From Anaeromyxobacter sp. (lineage in GTDB: Bacteria > Myxococcota > Myxococcia > Myxococcales > Anaeromyxobacteraceae): 11,391 nucleotides of DNA. The notes under the pieces were generated by a model. It was not told the origin of the DNA, searched no databases, and saw only the letters and a program-made list of their open reading frames with translations. Each line of letters opens with the position of its first letter. Position 1 is the first letter of the stretch. This document shows positions 1-8,110 of this stretch, piece after piece. A program made the translations under genes and the position numbers. Location: assembly GCA_020028115.1 (NCBI GenBank), contig JAHWYA010000018.1, positions 1 to 11,391 on the forward strand, written 5' to 3'.

Positions 1-567
1 GCGAACCCCGCGCTCGCGACGGCGGACGAGGAGGTCGCGCGCGCGGCGTTCCAGGGCGCGCGCGGCGCGTTCATGACCAACTGGCCCTACGTCTACGGCG
101 CCGCCCGGGAGGCGGTCGCCACCGGCGCGCTCGCGCCCGCGGTGCTCGAGGACATCGGCTGGGCGCGGTACCCCCGCGTCCGGCCGGACCTGCCGAGCCG
201 CCCTCCCCTCGGAGGGATCGGCCTCGCGGTGAGCGCGTTCAGCCGACGCGCCGCCCTCGCCGTCGAGGCCGCGGGCTGCCTGTCCTCCCTCGAGAGCCAG
301 ACCGCGTACATGCTCGACGCCAACATCCCGGTCGCGCGCGGCGCGGTCTACGACCATCCGCGCGTGCGGGAGCGGTACCCGATGGCCGACCTCATCCGCT
401 CGAGCATCGACGAGGCGGAGCCCCGCCCCCGGACGCCGTACTACGTCGACGTGAGCGCGGCCACGGTCCGGACGTTCCACCCCCCGGCGGAGGTCGAGCC
501 GGAGCGGACGCCAGCGGAGGCGGCGCGGCTCGTGGTCGCGGTGCTCCAGGACCGCGTGCTGCTGTGA
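1..567 (+). CDS. Sugar ABC transporter substrate-binding protein, C-terminal part (5' end outside window)
   Basis: The reading frame is open from the first base and ends at TGA 565-567, giving 188 visible codons; the N-terminus with any signal peptide lies upstream. It is the C-terminal half of a periplasmic or lipid-anchored solute-binding protein of the maltose/trehalose type (SBP_bac_1, CUT1 importers). The FMTNWPYVYGAA stretch is the usual family segment where a conserved Trp-Pro follows the 'G.aAF/M' motif. The later GGIGLAVSAFS and the ending with TPYYVDVSAA, HPP and a TPAEAARLVV helix look like LpqY/ThuE-type trehalose-binding proteins. The next gene begins inside its stop codon and encodes the cognate permease, so this is the first visible gene of a binding protein-permease-permease-ATPase operon. 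The substrate is probably a disaccharide or other oligosaccharide; trehalose is a guess from gene order and from these C-terminal features. Family call is sure, substrate is not. Confidence 0.85.
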   Translation, partial: ANPALATADEEVARAAFQGARGAFMTNWPYVYGAAREAVATGALAPAVLEDIGWARYPRVRPDLPSRPPLGGIGLAVSAFSRRAALAVEAAGCLSSLESQTAYMLDANIPVARGAVYDHPRVRERYPMADLIRSSIDEAEPRPRTPYYVDVSAATVRTFHPPAEVEPERTPAEAARLVVAVLQDRVLL

Positions 568-1451
568 CCACCGGCCGGACCCGGCAGCGCGAGCGGCGCG
601 CGGGGTGGGCGCTCGCGGCCCCCGCGACCGCGGCGATGCTCGTCGTGACCGCGTTCCCGATGCTGCAGGCGCTGTGGCTCTCGCTGTTCAGCTACCGCCT
701 CACGAACGCGTCCGCGCGGGAGTTCGTGGGGCTCCGGAACTACGCGGTCGTGCTCGCCGATCCGCTCTGGTGGCAGGACGTGAGGACGACCGTCCTCGTC
801 ACGATCGTCACCGTCTCGGTCGAGCTCGTCGCGGGCCTGGCGCTCGCGCTGGCGATGCACCGGATCGCGTTCGGGCGCCGGGTCGTGCGCACGGCGATCC
901 TCGTGCCCTACGGCATCGTCTCCGTCGTGTCGGCCTTCGGCTGGCGGTTCGCCTTCTCGAGCGAGACCGGGTTCGTGAACGGCTGGCTCGGGCTGGGCGA
1001 CTTCGCCTGGTTCGGACACCGCTGGTCGGCGCTCGCCGTGCTCTGCGCGTCGGAGATCTGGAAGACGACCCCCTTCGTCTCGCTGCTCCTGCTCGCGGGG
1101 CTCGCGCAGGTCCCCGAGGAGCTCTGGGAGGCGGCGCGGATGGACGGCGCCACCGCCTGGCAGCGCCTCTGGCGGGTGACGCTCCCCGCGATGCGGCCCG
1201 CGATCGCCGTGGCCGTGCTGTTCCGCACGCTCGACGCGTACCGCGTGTTCGACGGCGTCTTCGTCATGACCGCCGGCGCGCAGCGGACGGAGTCGGTCTC
1301 CTTCCTCGCGTACCGCCAGGTGATCGTCCGCACCGCGCTCGGCCTCGGGTCGGCGGTGTCGGTCCTGCTGTTCCTGTCGGTCCTCCTGATCGCGGTGGCG
1401 ATCGTGAAGGGGGCCCGGGTGGACCTCGCCGGTGTCCGGGGCGCGCGGTGA
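564..1451 (+). CDS. CUT1 sugar ABC transporter permease, MalF/SugA type
   Basis: This is an inner-membrane permease subunit (295 aa) of a carbohydrate importer. Six hydrophobic segments can be seen, at roughly residues 15-42, 73-98, 110-132, 152-180, 210-232 and 264-286. The cytoplasmic EAA loop that docks on the ATPase is at residues 189-208: EAARMDG, then LP at the end, matching the EAA---G---------LP consensus. Length matches short MalF-like permeases (UgpA, SugA, LacF), without the large extra N-terminal region of E. coli MalF. The start is GTG 564, overlapping the TGA of the binding-protein gene as GTGA. There is no strong Shine-Dalgarno sequence, so translation most likely depends on re-initiation after the upstream gene. 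The partner is the second permease that follows, again with a GTGA overlap. Confidence 0.9.
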   Translation: MTTGRTRQRERRAGWALAAPATAAMLVVTAFPMLQALWLSLFSYRLTNASAREFVGLRNYAVVLADPLWWQDVRTTVLVTIVTVSVELVAGLALALAMHRIAFGRRVVRTAILVPYGIVSVVSAFGWRFAFSSETGFVNGWLGLGDFAWFGHRWSALAVLCASEIWKTTPFVSLLLLAGLAQVPEELWEAARMDGATAWQRLWRVTLPAMRPAIAVAVLFRTLDAYRVFDGVFVMTAGAQRTESVSFLAYRQVIVRTALGLGSAVSVLLFLSVLLIAVAIVKGARVDLAGVRGAR

Positions 1452-2275
1452 CTCGCCGCGCGGCGCGGCTCGGCTGGACGGCGGCCACGCTCCTCGTGGT
1501 GGCCTACGCGCTCGCGCCGGTCGCCTGGATCGTCTCGCTCTCCCTGAAGCGCGGCGACGACGTCCACGCGCGAAGGTTCCTCCCGTCGGACTGGACGCTC
1601 GAGAACTACCGCGCCGTCTTCCGGACCCCGCTGTTCACGGCGGCGCTGCGCAACTCGATCGGGATCTCGCTCATGTCCACGGGCGTGTCGGTCGTGCTCG
1701 CCGCCCTCGCCGCGTACGCGATCGCCCGGCTCGAGTTCCCCGGTCGGCGCTGGGTGCTCGGGACGGCGCTCGCGGTCGCCATGTTCCCGGTCATCTCGAT
1801 CGTCGGCCCCCTCTTCGAGCTGTGGCGGACGGTGGGTCTGTACGACACGTGGCCCGGCCTCGCCATCCCCTACCTCTCGTTCACGCTGCCGCTGTCGATC
1901 TGGGTGCTGACCGCCCACTTCCGCCAGCTCCCCTGGGAGCTCGAGGAGGCGGCGATCATGGACGGCGCGACGCGGTGGCAGGCGTTCCGCGAGGTGATGG
2001 TCCCGCTCGCCGCGCCGGGCGTCGCGACCGCGGCGATCCTCACGTTCCTGTTCGCCTGGAACGACTTCGTGTTCGGCATCTCGCTCACCTCGACGGACCG
2101 CGCGCGCACGGTGCCCGCGGCGCTCGCGTTCTTCACCGGCGCCTCGCAGTTCCAGCACCCCGCCGCCTCGATCGCGGCGGCGGCGGTGGTGGTGACCGTG
2201 CCCGTCGTCGCGCTCGTCCTGGTCTTCCAGCGGCGGATCGTCTCGGGGCTCACGTCCGGCGCCGTGAAGGGCTGA
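1448..2275 (+). CDS. CUT1 sugar ABC transporter permease, MalG/SugB type
   Basis: This is the second permease (275 aa) of the sugar importer, which pairs with the preceding MalF-type subunit in the membrane. The first hydrophobic segment follows at once (residues about 8-28), then the conserved periplasmic stretch with LENYRAVF. Further segments lie near 70-95, 106-130, 140-160, 195-215 and 240-265. The EAA loop is at residues 167-187 ([11 protein letters not shown], ending VPL), followed by the [10 protein letters not shown] motif typical of MalG-type permeases. The frame stays open upstream to about 605, but that part lies over the first permease in another frame and is not coding. GTG 1448 is chosen because it forms a GTGA overlap with the previous stop and leaves the usual length of about 275 aa. 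Confidence 0.9.
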   Translation: MTRRAARLGWTAATLLVVAYALAPVAWIVSLSLKRGDDVHARRFLPSDWTLENYRAVFRTPLFTAALRNSIGISLMSTGVSVVLAALAAYAIARLEFPGRRWVLGTALAVAMFPVISIVGPLFELWRTVGLYDTWPGLAIPYLSFTLPLSIWVLTAHFRQLPWELEEAAIMDGATRWQAFREVMVPLAAPGVATAAILTFLFAWNDFVFGISLTSTDRARTVPAALAFFTGASQFQHPAASIAAAAVVVTVPVVALVLVFQRRIVSGLTSGAVKG

Positions 2276-2277
2276 CG

Positions 2278-3471
2278 ATGGCGTCGATCTCGCTCCACCA
2301 CGTGTCGAAGCGCTTCGCGCCGGGCGCGCCGCCGGTGGTGGACGACGTGAGCCTCGCGGTCGCCGACGGCGAGCTCGTCGTCCTCGTCGGGCCGTCCGGC
2401 TGCGGGAAGTCGACGGTGCTCCGGATGATCGCCGGGCTCGAGGACCTCACCGCCGGGGAGCTCCGCATCGGCGAGGTGCGCGCGAACGAGCTGGAGCCGC
2501 GCGCGCGCGACCTCGCCATGGTGTTCCAGAGCTACGCGCTGTACCCGCACCTGACCGTCTTCGAGAACCTCGCGTTCCCGCTGCGCCTCGACCGCCGCCG
2601 CGCCGACGCCGAGGTCCGGCGGAAGGTCTCGGAGGTCGCCGGCCTCCTCGAGCTCGGCCCGCTCCTCGACCGCAAGCCGGGCCAGCTCTCCGGCGGACAG
2701 CGCCAGCGCGTCGCGATGGGGCGCGCGATCGTCCGGGAGCCCCGCGGGTTCCTCTTCGACGAGCCGCTCTCGAACCTCGACGCGAAGCTCCGCGGGCAGG
2801 TGCGGGTCGAGATCGCGCGCCTGCAGCGCCGCCTGGGAGCGACGATGGTCTACGTCACCCACGACCAGGTCGAGGCGATGACCCTGGGCGACCGGGTCGC
2901 CGTGCTGCGCCGCGGCAGGTTGCAGCAGGTGGATCGGCCACGGGCGCTGTACGAGCGCCCGGCGAACGCGTTCGTCGCCGCCTTCGTCGGCGCGCCGGCG
3001 ATGAACCTCGTGCCGGCGACGGTGGAGGACGGCCACCTCGTGCTCCCGTTCGCGCGGGTGCCCGCGCCGGCCGGCCTCGCCGCGCCGCTCCCGCCGGGCG
3101 CGCCGGTCATCGCCGGCCTCCGCCCCGAGGACCTCGCCGACGCGGCCCTCCTCGGTCCCGAGACGCTGCGCCGGGGGACGACCTTCGAGGCGGCGGTGGA
3201 CGCGACGGAGTGGCTGGGTCCCCAGCAGCTCGCGTACGTGCCCTACGACGCGCCCGGCGACGACGTCGCGGCCACCATCAGGGGCCTCGCGCGGGAGCTC
3301 GGGGGCGAGGGGCTCCGCACCCAGCTCGTGGCGGCGCTCGACCCCGCCACGCGCGTCCGCGGCGGGGCGACGGCGCGGCTCTGGCTCGACCCGGGGCGGC
3401 TGCACCTCTTCGACGCCCGCACCGGGGAGAGCCTCCGGCGCGACGCGCCGGCCCCCTACAGTCCGAGGTAG
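2278..3471 (+). CDS. Sugar ABC transporter ATPase, MalK/UgpC/SugC type
   Basis: This is the ATP-hydrolysing subunit (397 aa) that powers the sugar importer from the cytoplasmic face. Visible motifs are Walker [10 protein letters not shown] at residues 38-46, Q-loop Gln84 in [16 protein letters not shown], signature LSGGQ at 137-141, Walker B ending in Asp161-Glu162 with [12 protein letters not shown], and switch His195 in [10 protein letters not shown]. After about residue 235 comes the MalK-type regulatory TOBE/OB domain ([12 protein letters not shown], then GLRPEDL). 397 aa is slightly longer than E. coli MalK or UgpC and close to mycobacterial SugC. ATG 2278 lies two bases after the permease stop, with GAAGGG at 2266-2271 as a good Shine-Dalgarno inside the end of that gene. 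An open frame continues upstream but is only a shadow of the permease genes. The last 16 bases overlap the 3' end of the opposing livF-like gene. Such ATPases are often shared by several sugar importers. Confidence 0.93.
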   Translation: MASISLHHVSKRFAPGAPPVVDDVSLAVADGELVVLVGPSGCGKSTVLRMIAGLEDLTAGELRIGEVRANELEPRARDLAMVFQSYALYPHLTVFENLAFPLRLDRRRADAEVRRKVSEVAGLLELGPLLDRKPGQLSGGQRQRVAMGRAIVREPRGFLFDEPLSNLDAKLRGQVRVEIARLQRRLGATMVYVTHDQVEAMTLGDRVAVLRRGRLQQVDRPRALYERPANAFVAAFVGAPAMNLVPATVEDGHLVLPFARVPAPAGLAAPLPPGAPVIAGLRPEDLADAALLGPETLRRGTTFEAAVDATEWLGPQQLAYVPYDAPGDDVAATIRGLARELGGEGLRTQLVAALDPATRVRGGATARLWLDPGRLHLFDARTGESLRRDAPAPYSPR

Positions 3472-4166
3472 GCCTCGCGGACACGCGGGTGGGCGAGCAG
3501 CTCCCGCCCGGAGCCTGAGAGCACCACCCGCCCCGACTCCAGCACGAACCCGCGGTGGGCGATGGCGAGGGCGTGCTCGGTGTTCTGCTCGACGAGGAGG
3601 ACCGTCACGCCCTGCCGTGCGATCTCCTCGATCACCCGGAGCATCTCCTCCACCATGATCGGCGCGAGCCCGAGCGACGGCTCGTCCAGCATGAGGAGGC
3701 GGGGCCCGGCCATCAGCCCGCGGCCGATCGCGACCATCTGCTGCTCGCCGCCGGAGAGCGTGCCCGCCACCTGCCCCGCCCGCTCGCGCAGCCTCGGGAA
3801 GATCTCGAACACGCGCTCGAGCCGCTCCGCCTGGTGGGGCCGGGCGGCCCGGTGGTAGGCGCCGAGGAGCAGGTTGTCCCGCACCGTCATCTCCGCGAAG
3901 AGCCGGCGCCCCTCCGGCACCTGGACGACCCCGCGCGCGACGACCGCCGCCGGAGGGAGCCGCGTCAGGTCCTCGCCGTCGAGCCGCACCGCGCCCCGCC
4001 GCGGGCGCAGGAGCCCCGAGATCGTCTTGAGCGTCGTCGTCTTGCCGGCGCCGTTGCCCCCCACGAGCGCCACGATCTCCCGCTCGCCGACGTCGAAGGC
4101 GGCGTCCCAGAGCGCCGTCACGTTGCCGTAGGCGACCTCGAGCCCCTCGACGGCGAGCATGGTCAC
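3456..4166 (-). CDS. livF: Branched-chain amino acid-type (HAAT) ABC transporter ATPase LivF
   Basis: This is the second ATPase (236 aa) of a HAAT-family importer, expected to form a heterodimer with LivG. Walker A is GGNGAGKT at residues 36-43, the LivF hallmark [11 protein letters not shown] is at 80-90, signature LSGGEQQM at 137-144, and Walker B ends in Asp161-Glu162 ([12 protein letters not shown]). The C-terminus DNT-like region is represented by [20 protein letters not shown], and it ends REAYLGL, which is typical of LivF. The start is taken as GTG 4166, overlapping the livG stop as GTGA; ATG 4160 two codons later is also possible. The gene is last in the operon. Its stop, read from 3458 to 3456, lies inside the end of the opposing sugar ATPase gene. 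The symbol reflects family membership; the transported compound is not known. Confidence 0.93.
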   Translation of the reverse strand: MTMLAVEGLEVAYGNVTALWDAAFDVGEREIVALVGGNGAGKTTTLKTISGLLRPRRGAVRLDGEDLTRLPPAAVVARGVVQVPEGRRLFAEMTVRDNLLLGAYHRAARPHQAERLERVFEIFPRLRERAGQVAGTLSGGEQQMVAIGRGLMAGPRLLMLDEPSLGLAPIMVEEMLRVIEEIARQGVTVLLVEQNTEHALAIAHRGFVLESGRVVLSGSGRELLAHPRVREAYLGL

Positions 4167-4885
4167 GCGACCCGCCTCTTCCCGAAGTAGGCCGCGAGCA
4201 CGGCCGGCTCCTCGACGACCCGCGACGGCGGCCCCTCCGCGATCTTCTCTCCCTGGTTCATCACGAGGACGCGGTCCGAGATCCGCATGATCGCCTTCAT
4301 CACGTGCTCGACGAGCACGATCGTGACGCCGCCGTCGCGGATCCCGGCGACGAGGTCCGACGCCAGGCCCACCTCGGCGGGCGTGAGGCCGCCCATGGGC
4401 TCGTCGAGGAGCAGGATCCGCGGCCCCGTCGCGAGCGCCCGCGCCACCTCGAGCCGCTTCTGGTCGAGGAGGGTCAGCTGCCCCGCGGCGACGGTCACCC
4501 GGTGCGCGAGGCCCACGCGCTCGAGCACCGCGTCCGCGTGCGCCTCCGCGTCGCGCCGGGCGGGGTGGCGGAGGAAGGCCGCGAGCGTCACGTTCTCGCG
4601 GACGGAGAGGCGGGGGAACGGCTTCACGATCTGGAACGTCCGGGCCAGCCCGTGGCGGGCCACCGCGTGCGGCTTGAGCCCCACGAGCGGCCGTCCGTCG
4701 AGCCGGATCGCCCCGGAGGCCGGGCGGACGAACCCGGTGACGAGGTTGAAGACGGTGGTCTTCCCGGCGCCGTTCGGCCCGATGAGGCCGAGGATCTCCC
4801 CCTCCGCCACGGAGAAGGACAGGTCGCGGACGGCGCGCACGCCGCCGAAGCTGACCGACAGCCGCTCAACCTCCAAGCGCGACAT
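4163..4885 (-). CDS. livG: Branched-chain amino acid-type (HAAT) ABC transporter ATPase LivG
   Basis: This is the first ATPase (240 aa) of the HAAT importer. Walker A is GPNGAGKT at residues 36-43, followed by TVFNLVTGF, as is usual for LivG. The Q-loop is in ARTFQIVKPFPRLSVREN (Gln85), and Walker B with DEP is at 161-163, followed by MGGLTPAE. The switch region is LVEHVMKAIM (His174-184 area), a LivG-type EHDM variant. The ABC signature is unusual: where LSGGQ is expected, residues 137-142 read LTLLDQ, followed by the normal KRLEVARALA. The C-terminus (AAYFGK) is the common LivG ending. ATG 4883-4885 has a G-rich Shine-Dalgarno (AGGGGGG, 4895-4901) nine bases away. The gene starts inside the last 20 bases of livM and ends in a GTGA overlap with livF. 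Confidence 0.92.
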   Translation of the reverse strand: MSRLEVERLSVSFGGVRAVRDLSFSVAEGEILGLIGPNGAGKTTVFNLVTGFVRPASGAIRLDGRPLVGLKPHAVARHGLARTFQIVKPFPRLSVRENVTLAAFLRHPARRDAEAHADAVLERVGLAHRVTVAAGQLTLLDQKRLEVARALATGPRILLLDEPMGGLTPAEVGLASDLVAGIRDGGVTIVLVEHVMKAIMRISDRVLVMNQGEKIAEGPPSRVVEEPAVLAAYFGKRRVA

Positions 4886-5843
4886 CGGCGGCGGCCCCCC
4901 TCGGGCGCGTCAGCAGGCGGTGCACCCTCCCCCAGATCCCCTCGGGCATGAAGCGGATGACGAGCATCATGGAGAGCCCGTAGAAGACGAGGTGGCCCAG
5001 CCCGAGCTGCCCGCGCACCACCTCGGCGACCGCGGTCAGGAACGTGGCGCCGACGAGCGGCCCGCCCACCGTGCCGAGGCCGCCCACCATCGCGATGAAG
5101 ACCATCTCCATCGAGAGGCCGATGTTGCAGACCGCGTCGGGATCCACGTACCGGAAGTAGAACGCGTAGAACCCGCCGCCGAGGCCGGCGAGGAACGCCG
5201 AGTGCGCGAGGGTGATCACCTTCACGCGCACCGTGTCGATCCCGACCGCCTCCGCGGCGTCCTCGTCCTCGCGGATCGCGACGAGGTACGCGCCGAGCCG
5301 CGACCCCTTCACCCAGTCCGTCGACACGAGGGCCGCCGCGGCGAGCAGGACCGCCGCGACGTAGAACGGGGTCTTGCTCTCCCAGTTCACCGCCCAGCCG
5401 CCGAGGTGGAGCGGCGGCAGGGCGGTGATGAGGAACCCGACCGGCCCGTTGGTGAGCGACTCGAAGTTGAGCGCCACGAGCCGGACGATCTCGGCCACCG
5501 CGAGCGTCGCGAGCGAGAAGTACGGGCCGCGGAGCCGGAAGCAGAGCAGCCCGATCGGCAGGGAGACGAGCGCGGCCGCCGCGCCGCCGGCGAGCATGCC
5601 CCACCACGGCGCGATCCCGAGCTTCAGGTACAGGATCATCGTGGTGTACGCCCCGACGCCCACGAGCGCGGCGTGGCCGAAGGAGACCTGTCCGGCGAGC
5701 CCGCCGAGGACGTTCCAGGCCGCGCCGAGGGTCGTCCACATGAGGACGAGGATGAGGACGTGGAGGACGAACGAGCCCGGCCCGGCGAAGGGCACGAGGA
5801 GCGCCGCGGCGATCGCCGCCACCCAGGGCGCCGCTCGCCTCAC
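4866..5843 (-). CDS. livM: Branched-chain amino acid-type ABC transporter permease LivM
   Basis: This is an inner-membrane permease (325 aa) that pairs with LivH. It has about eight to ten hydrophobic segments, beginning at residues 8-20 and 26-46. The LivM hallmark GGLAGQVSFGHAA is at about 47-59 and FRLRGPYFSLATLA at 102-115. The cytoplasmic EAA-like ATPase-docking loop is at about 181-203 (SRLGAYLVAIREDEDAAEAVG). GGLGTVGGPLVGA lies near the C-terminus. The frame is open upstream to 6035, but that part lies over livH and is arginine-rich without family similarity. GTG 5843 makes a GTGA overlap with the livH stop and places the protein start just before the first membrane segment. The last 20 bases overlap the start of livG. 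Confidence 0.92.
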   Translation of the reverse strand: MRRAAPWVAAIAAALLVPFAGPGSFVLHVLILVLMWTTLGAAWNVLGGLAGQVSFGHAALVGVGAYTTMILYLKLGIAPWWGMLAGGAAAALVSLPIGLLCFRLRGPYFSLATLAVAEIVRLVALNFESLTNGPVGFLITALPPLHLGGWAVNWESKTPFYVAAVLLAAAALVSTDWVKGSRLGAYLVAIREDEDAAEAVGIDTVRVKVITLAHSAFLAGLGGGFYAFYFRYVDPDAVCNIGLSMEMVFIAMVGGLGTVGGPLVGATFLTAVAEVVRGQLGLGHLVFYGLSMMLVIRFMPEGIWGRVHRLLTRPRGAAADVALGG

Positions 5844-6712
5844 GACCGCCCCACCCCGAAGATCCCCGACGGCCGGTAGAGCAGCACCCCGAGGAAGAGG
5901 AGGAACCCGATCCCGTCCTTGTAGGTGCTCGAGACGTACACGGCCCCGAGCGACTCGACCACGCCGAGCAGCACCCCACCCGCGATCGCGCCGGGGACGG
6001 ACCCGAGCCCCCCGAGCACCACGATCACGAAGCACTTCACGATGAGGAGCTCGCCGACGGTCGGGTAGAGGTAGAGCGAGGGCGCGAGGAGGACGCCGGC
6101 GGCCGCGGCGAGCGCGGTCCCGAGCCCGAAGGTGACGACCGCCACCCGCTCGACGTCGACGCCCATCAGGATCGCCGCCTCGGCGTTCTGGCTCGTCGCG
6201 CGGATCGCCCGGCCCAGATCGGTGCGCATGAGGAACGTCCAGAGCGCGGTGGTGATGACGAGGGCGAGGACGAAGGCGACGAGGAGCGGCACGGCGATCG
6301 CGATCCCGAGGGGCCGGATGGGCTCGGCGCCGTAGGAGAGCGTGATCGTCCGGTAGTCGCCGGACCAGACGAGGAGCGCGACGTTGGCGACGAGGAGCGA
6401 GAGGCCGGCGGTGTAGAGCAGGGTGTTGAGCTCGCCGCCCGGGACGACGCGCCGGAGGAGGAACCGGTGGATCGCCATTCCGGCGCCGAACATGAGCGGC
6501 GCCCAGAGGAGCAGCGAGAGGAACGGATCGAGCCGCCAGAGCGACTGCCCCCAGTAGGCGCCGAACATGCCGAGCATCACCATCTCGCCGTGGGCGAGGT
6601 TGATGATGCGCATCACCCCGAAGACGACGGTCAGCCCCACGCCGATCATGGCGTAGAGGGAGCCCGTCAGGGCGCCGCTCACGAGGCTCTGGACGAAGGT
6701 CTGAATGTTCAC
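5840..6712 (-). CDS. livH: Branched-chain amino acid-type ABC transporter permease LivH
   Basis: This is an inner-membrane permease (290 aa, the usual LivH length of about 290-308). Motifs typical of the family are SGALTGSLYAMIGVGLTVVF at residues 12-31, the highly conserved RIINLAHGEM at 35-44, the ATPase-docking loop GRAIRATSQNAEAAILMGVD at 167-186, VVLGGLGSVPGAIAGG, and a C-terminal LYRPSGIFG. About eight hydrophobic segments are visible. GTG 6712 is chosen because it overlaps the stop of the binding-protein gene as GTGA and starts directly at the conserved N-terminus. The open frame further upstream, to 8161, is a shadow of the binding-protein gene. No clear Shine-Dalgarno precedes it, which suggests coupling to translation of the binding protein. 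Confidence 0.93.
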   Translation of the reverse strand: MNIQTFVQSLVSGALTGSLYAMIGVGLTVVFGVMRIINLAHGEMVMLGMFGAYWGQSLWRLDPFLSLLLWAPLMFGAGMAIHRFLLRRVVPGGELNTLLYTAGLSLLVANVALLVWSGDYRTITLSYGAEPIRPLGIAIAVPLLVAFVLALVITTALWTFLMRTDLGRAIRATSQNAEAAILMGVDVERVAVVTFGLGTALAAAAGVLLAPSLYLYPTVGELLIVKCFVIVVLGGLGSVPGAIAGGVLLGVVESLGAVYVSSTYKDGIGFLLFLGVLLYRPSGIFGVGRS

Positions 6713-7932
6713 TTCATCGCGAGCGGGTCCGGGAAGGTGAGGCTCGTCTCCGCGAACGTCCTCGGCCAGACGTTGAGGAGCTGCCCGTCCTTCCACTGCG
6801 CCATCACGGAGTGCTCCGGCGAGTAGACGTTCTGGTTCGTGTACGTGTCGCCGAGCGGGCCGGTCCAGCTCCCGAACTTCACCTTCCCGAAGACGGTCGT
6901 CATGTCCGTCGCGAGCAGCGCCTGGCGGATCGCGTCGCGATCCTTCTCGAGGTCGCCGGTGAGCTTCGCCCGCTTGAGCGCGTCCGCGAGGATGTAGATC
7001 GCCGAGTAGCCCTCCACCTCGTGCTCGTGCGGCCAGATGCCGTACTTCGTGTGGAACTTGTCGTAGAACGCCTTCACCTTCGGGTCGTTGGTGTTGCCCG
7101 ACCACGCCGCCGAGGAGAAGACGTTCTGCGCGAGCGGCCCGAGCTGCGTGTGCATGTCCGCGACGCCGAACCCGCCGCCGAACCCGACGAACGCGCGCGG
7201 CCGGATCCCCATCTCCTTCGCGTGCCGGGTGAGCAGGATCGCGTCGGTGGTGGCCACCGCGACCATGAGCATGTAGTCCGGGTTCAGGCCCTTCACCTTC
7301 GTCATGATCGGCTTGAAGTCGAGGGTGTTCACCGGGTAGGCCTCGTTGGCCACGATCGGCACGCCCTTCTCCTTGAGCTTCTTCATCGCCGCCGTCGCGA
7401 TGGTCTTCCCGAAGAGCGTGTTGTCGTAGACGACCGCCGCCGACTTCGGCATGGCGCCGGGGTGGTTCGAGATGAAGTCGAGGAACGCCTGCGGGTAGAT
7501 CGAGCCGGTGGGGTTGTTCCGGAACACGAACTCGAACCCCTTCGCGGTGATCATGTCGGCCGAGGGGTGATCGACGAGGTACGGCGTCTTCAGCCGCTGG
7601 CAGACCGAGGCGATCTCCATGGCCTGCCCCGAGGCGCGGCCGCCGGTCATCACGAGGACCTTCTCCGACGTGATGAGCTTCTCGGCGACCGTCGCGGCGA
7701 GCGCGTTCTTCGCCTGGTGGTCCTCGATGACGATCTCGAGCTTGCGGCCGTTCACGCCGCCGGCCGCGTTGATCTCCTCGATGGCCATGCCATAGGCCTT
7801 CTTGAACTTGTCGCCGAACGGCGCGTCGGGGCCGGTCATCGGCTGCGGCGCGCCGATCCGGATCGCCTGTTGCCCGAGGGCGGGAGAGCTGAGGACTGCG
7901 GACAGCAGGACCGTCGAGACCAGCTTGAGCAT
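6709..7932 (-). CDS. Periplasmic substrate-binding protein of HAAT importer (Peripla_BP_6, LivK-like)
   Basis: This protein (407 aa) captures the substrate for the LivHMGF system. The N-terminus is a short Sec signal peptide (MLKLVSTVLLSAVLSSPALG) with likely cleavage near residue 20-21. There is no lipobox Cys, so it should be soluble in the periplasm. The mature part starts with IRIGAPQPMTGPDAPFGDKF, and NAAGGVNGRKLEIVIEDHQA follows, both classical Peripla_BP_6 landmarks. GGRASGQAMEIASVC, the STYLE-type hinge region with VVYDNTLFGKTIA, and GVADMHTQLG come later. ATG 7932 has an excellent Shine-Dalgarno (see 7937-7943). It is the first gene of the five-gene operon and the only one with such a strong site, in line with the excess of binding protein usually needed. 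The substrate may be a branched-chain amino acid, an amide, a short carboxylate or an aromatic acid; sequence reading alone cannot decide. Confidence 0.92.
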   Translation of the reverse strand: MLKLVSTVLLSAVLSSPALGQQAIRIGAPQPMTGPDAPFGDKFKKAYGMAIEEINAAGGVNGRKLEIVIEDHQAKNALAATVAEKLITSEKVLVMTGGRASGQAMEIASVCQRLKTPYLVDHPSADMITAKGFEFVFRNNPTGSIYPQAFLDFISNHPGAMPKSAAVVYDNTLFGKTIATAAMKKLKEKGVPIVANEAYPVNTLDFKPIMTKVKGLNPDYMLMVAVATTDAILLTRHAKEMGIRPRAFVGFGGGFGVADMHTQLGPLAQNVFSSAAWSGNTNDPKVKAFYDKFHTKYGIWPHEHEVEGYSAIYILADALKRAKLTGDLEKDRDAIRQALLATDMTTVFGKVKFGSWTGPLGDTYTNQNVYSPEHSVMAQWKDGQLLNVWPRTFAETSLTFPDPLAMK

Positions 7933-7936
7933 GGCT

Positions 7937-7943
7937 CCTCCTT
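7937..7943 (-). promoter_or_regulatory. Strong ribosome binding site of the liv-type operon
   Basis: On the minus strand AAGGAGG (within AAGAAGGAGGAGCC) lies four to ten bases before the ATG at 7932. It is a near-perfect anti-16S complement and fixes this start. None of the overlapping downstream genes has a comparable site. Confidence 0.8.
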
Positions 7944-8104
7944 CTTGGACGACGCCCGGCGGCCGGCGTGTGCACGGCGACGCCGCTCTGCCGAGGGCTA
8001 AGCGTCGGTTTGTGGCATTTCACCCGCGATGCGCCCGCGCACCCGTTTCGGATGGCGCGCGGCGTCATCGCGTCCCGGGAGGGACGGGAGCGGCGGCTCC
8101 GCGC

Positions 8105-8110
8105 TATCCT
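8105..8110 (+). promoter_or_regulatory. Possible -10 box TATCCT directly before the immunity-like gene
   Basis: TATCCT ends seven bases before ATG 8118, so a transcript made from it would begin at or next to the start codon and be leaderless. No good -35 box is seen about 17 bases upstream, and no Shine-Dalgarno sits close to the ATG. It is a tentative reading based on spacing and on the lack of other signals. Confidence 0.3.

Noticed and set aside
1870..3405. Long minus-strand open frame (511 codons) opposite the sugar permease and ATPase genes, and a similar one at 908-2158
   Set aside because: The translation is almost only Arg, Glu, Ala, Gly, Asp and His, without any family motif, while the plus strand encodes full ABC transporter subunits. 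Such frames arise because stop codons are rare in GC-rich DNA.
4287..5879. 530-codon plus-strand open frame opposite livG/livM, and another at 6811-8001 opposite the binding protein
   Set aside because: They are antisense shadows of conserved transporter genes, with the same Arg/Glu/Asp/His-rich composition and no recognisable motif.
5844..6035. Longer N-terminus for LivM (frame open to 6035)
   Set aside because: The extra 64 residues are Arg-rich and lie over livH in another frame; the GTGA start at 5843 gives the normal family length and N-terminus.
8013..8028. Possible sigma-54 promoter on the plus strand (TGGCAT, five bases, CCGC)
   Set aside because: GG and GC have the right ten-base spacing, but the -12 half lacks the TT of TTGC, and no enhancer-binding-protein gene or upstream site is seen; a chance match is likely.
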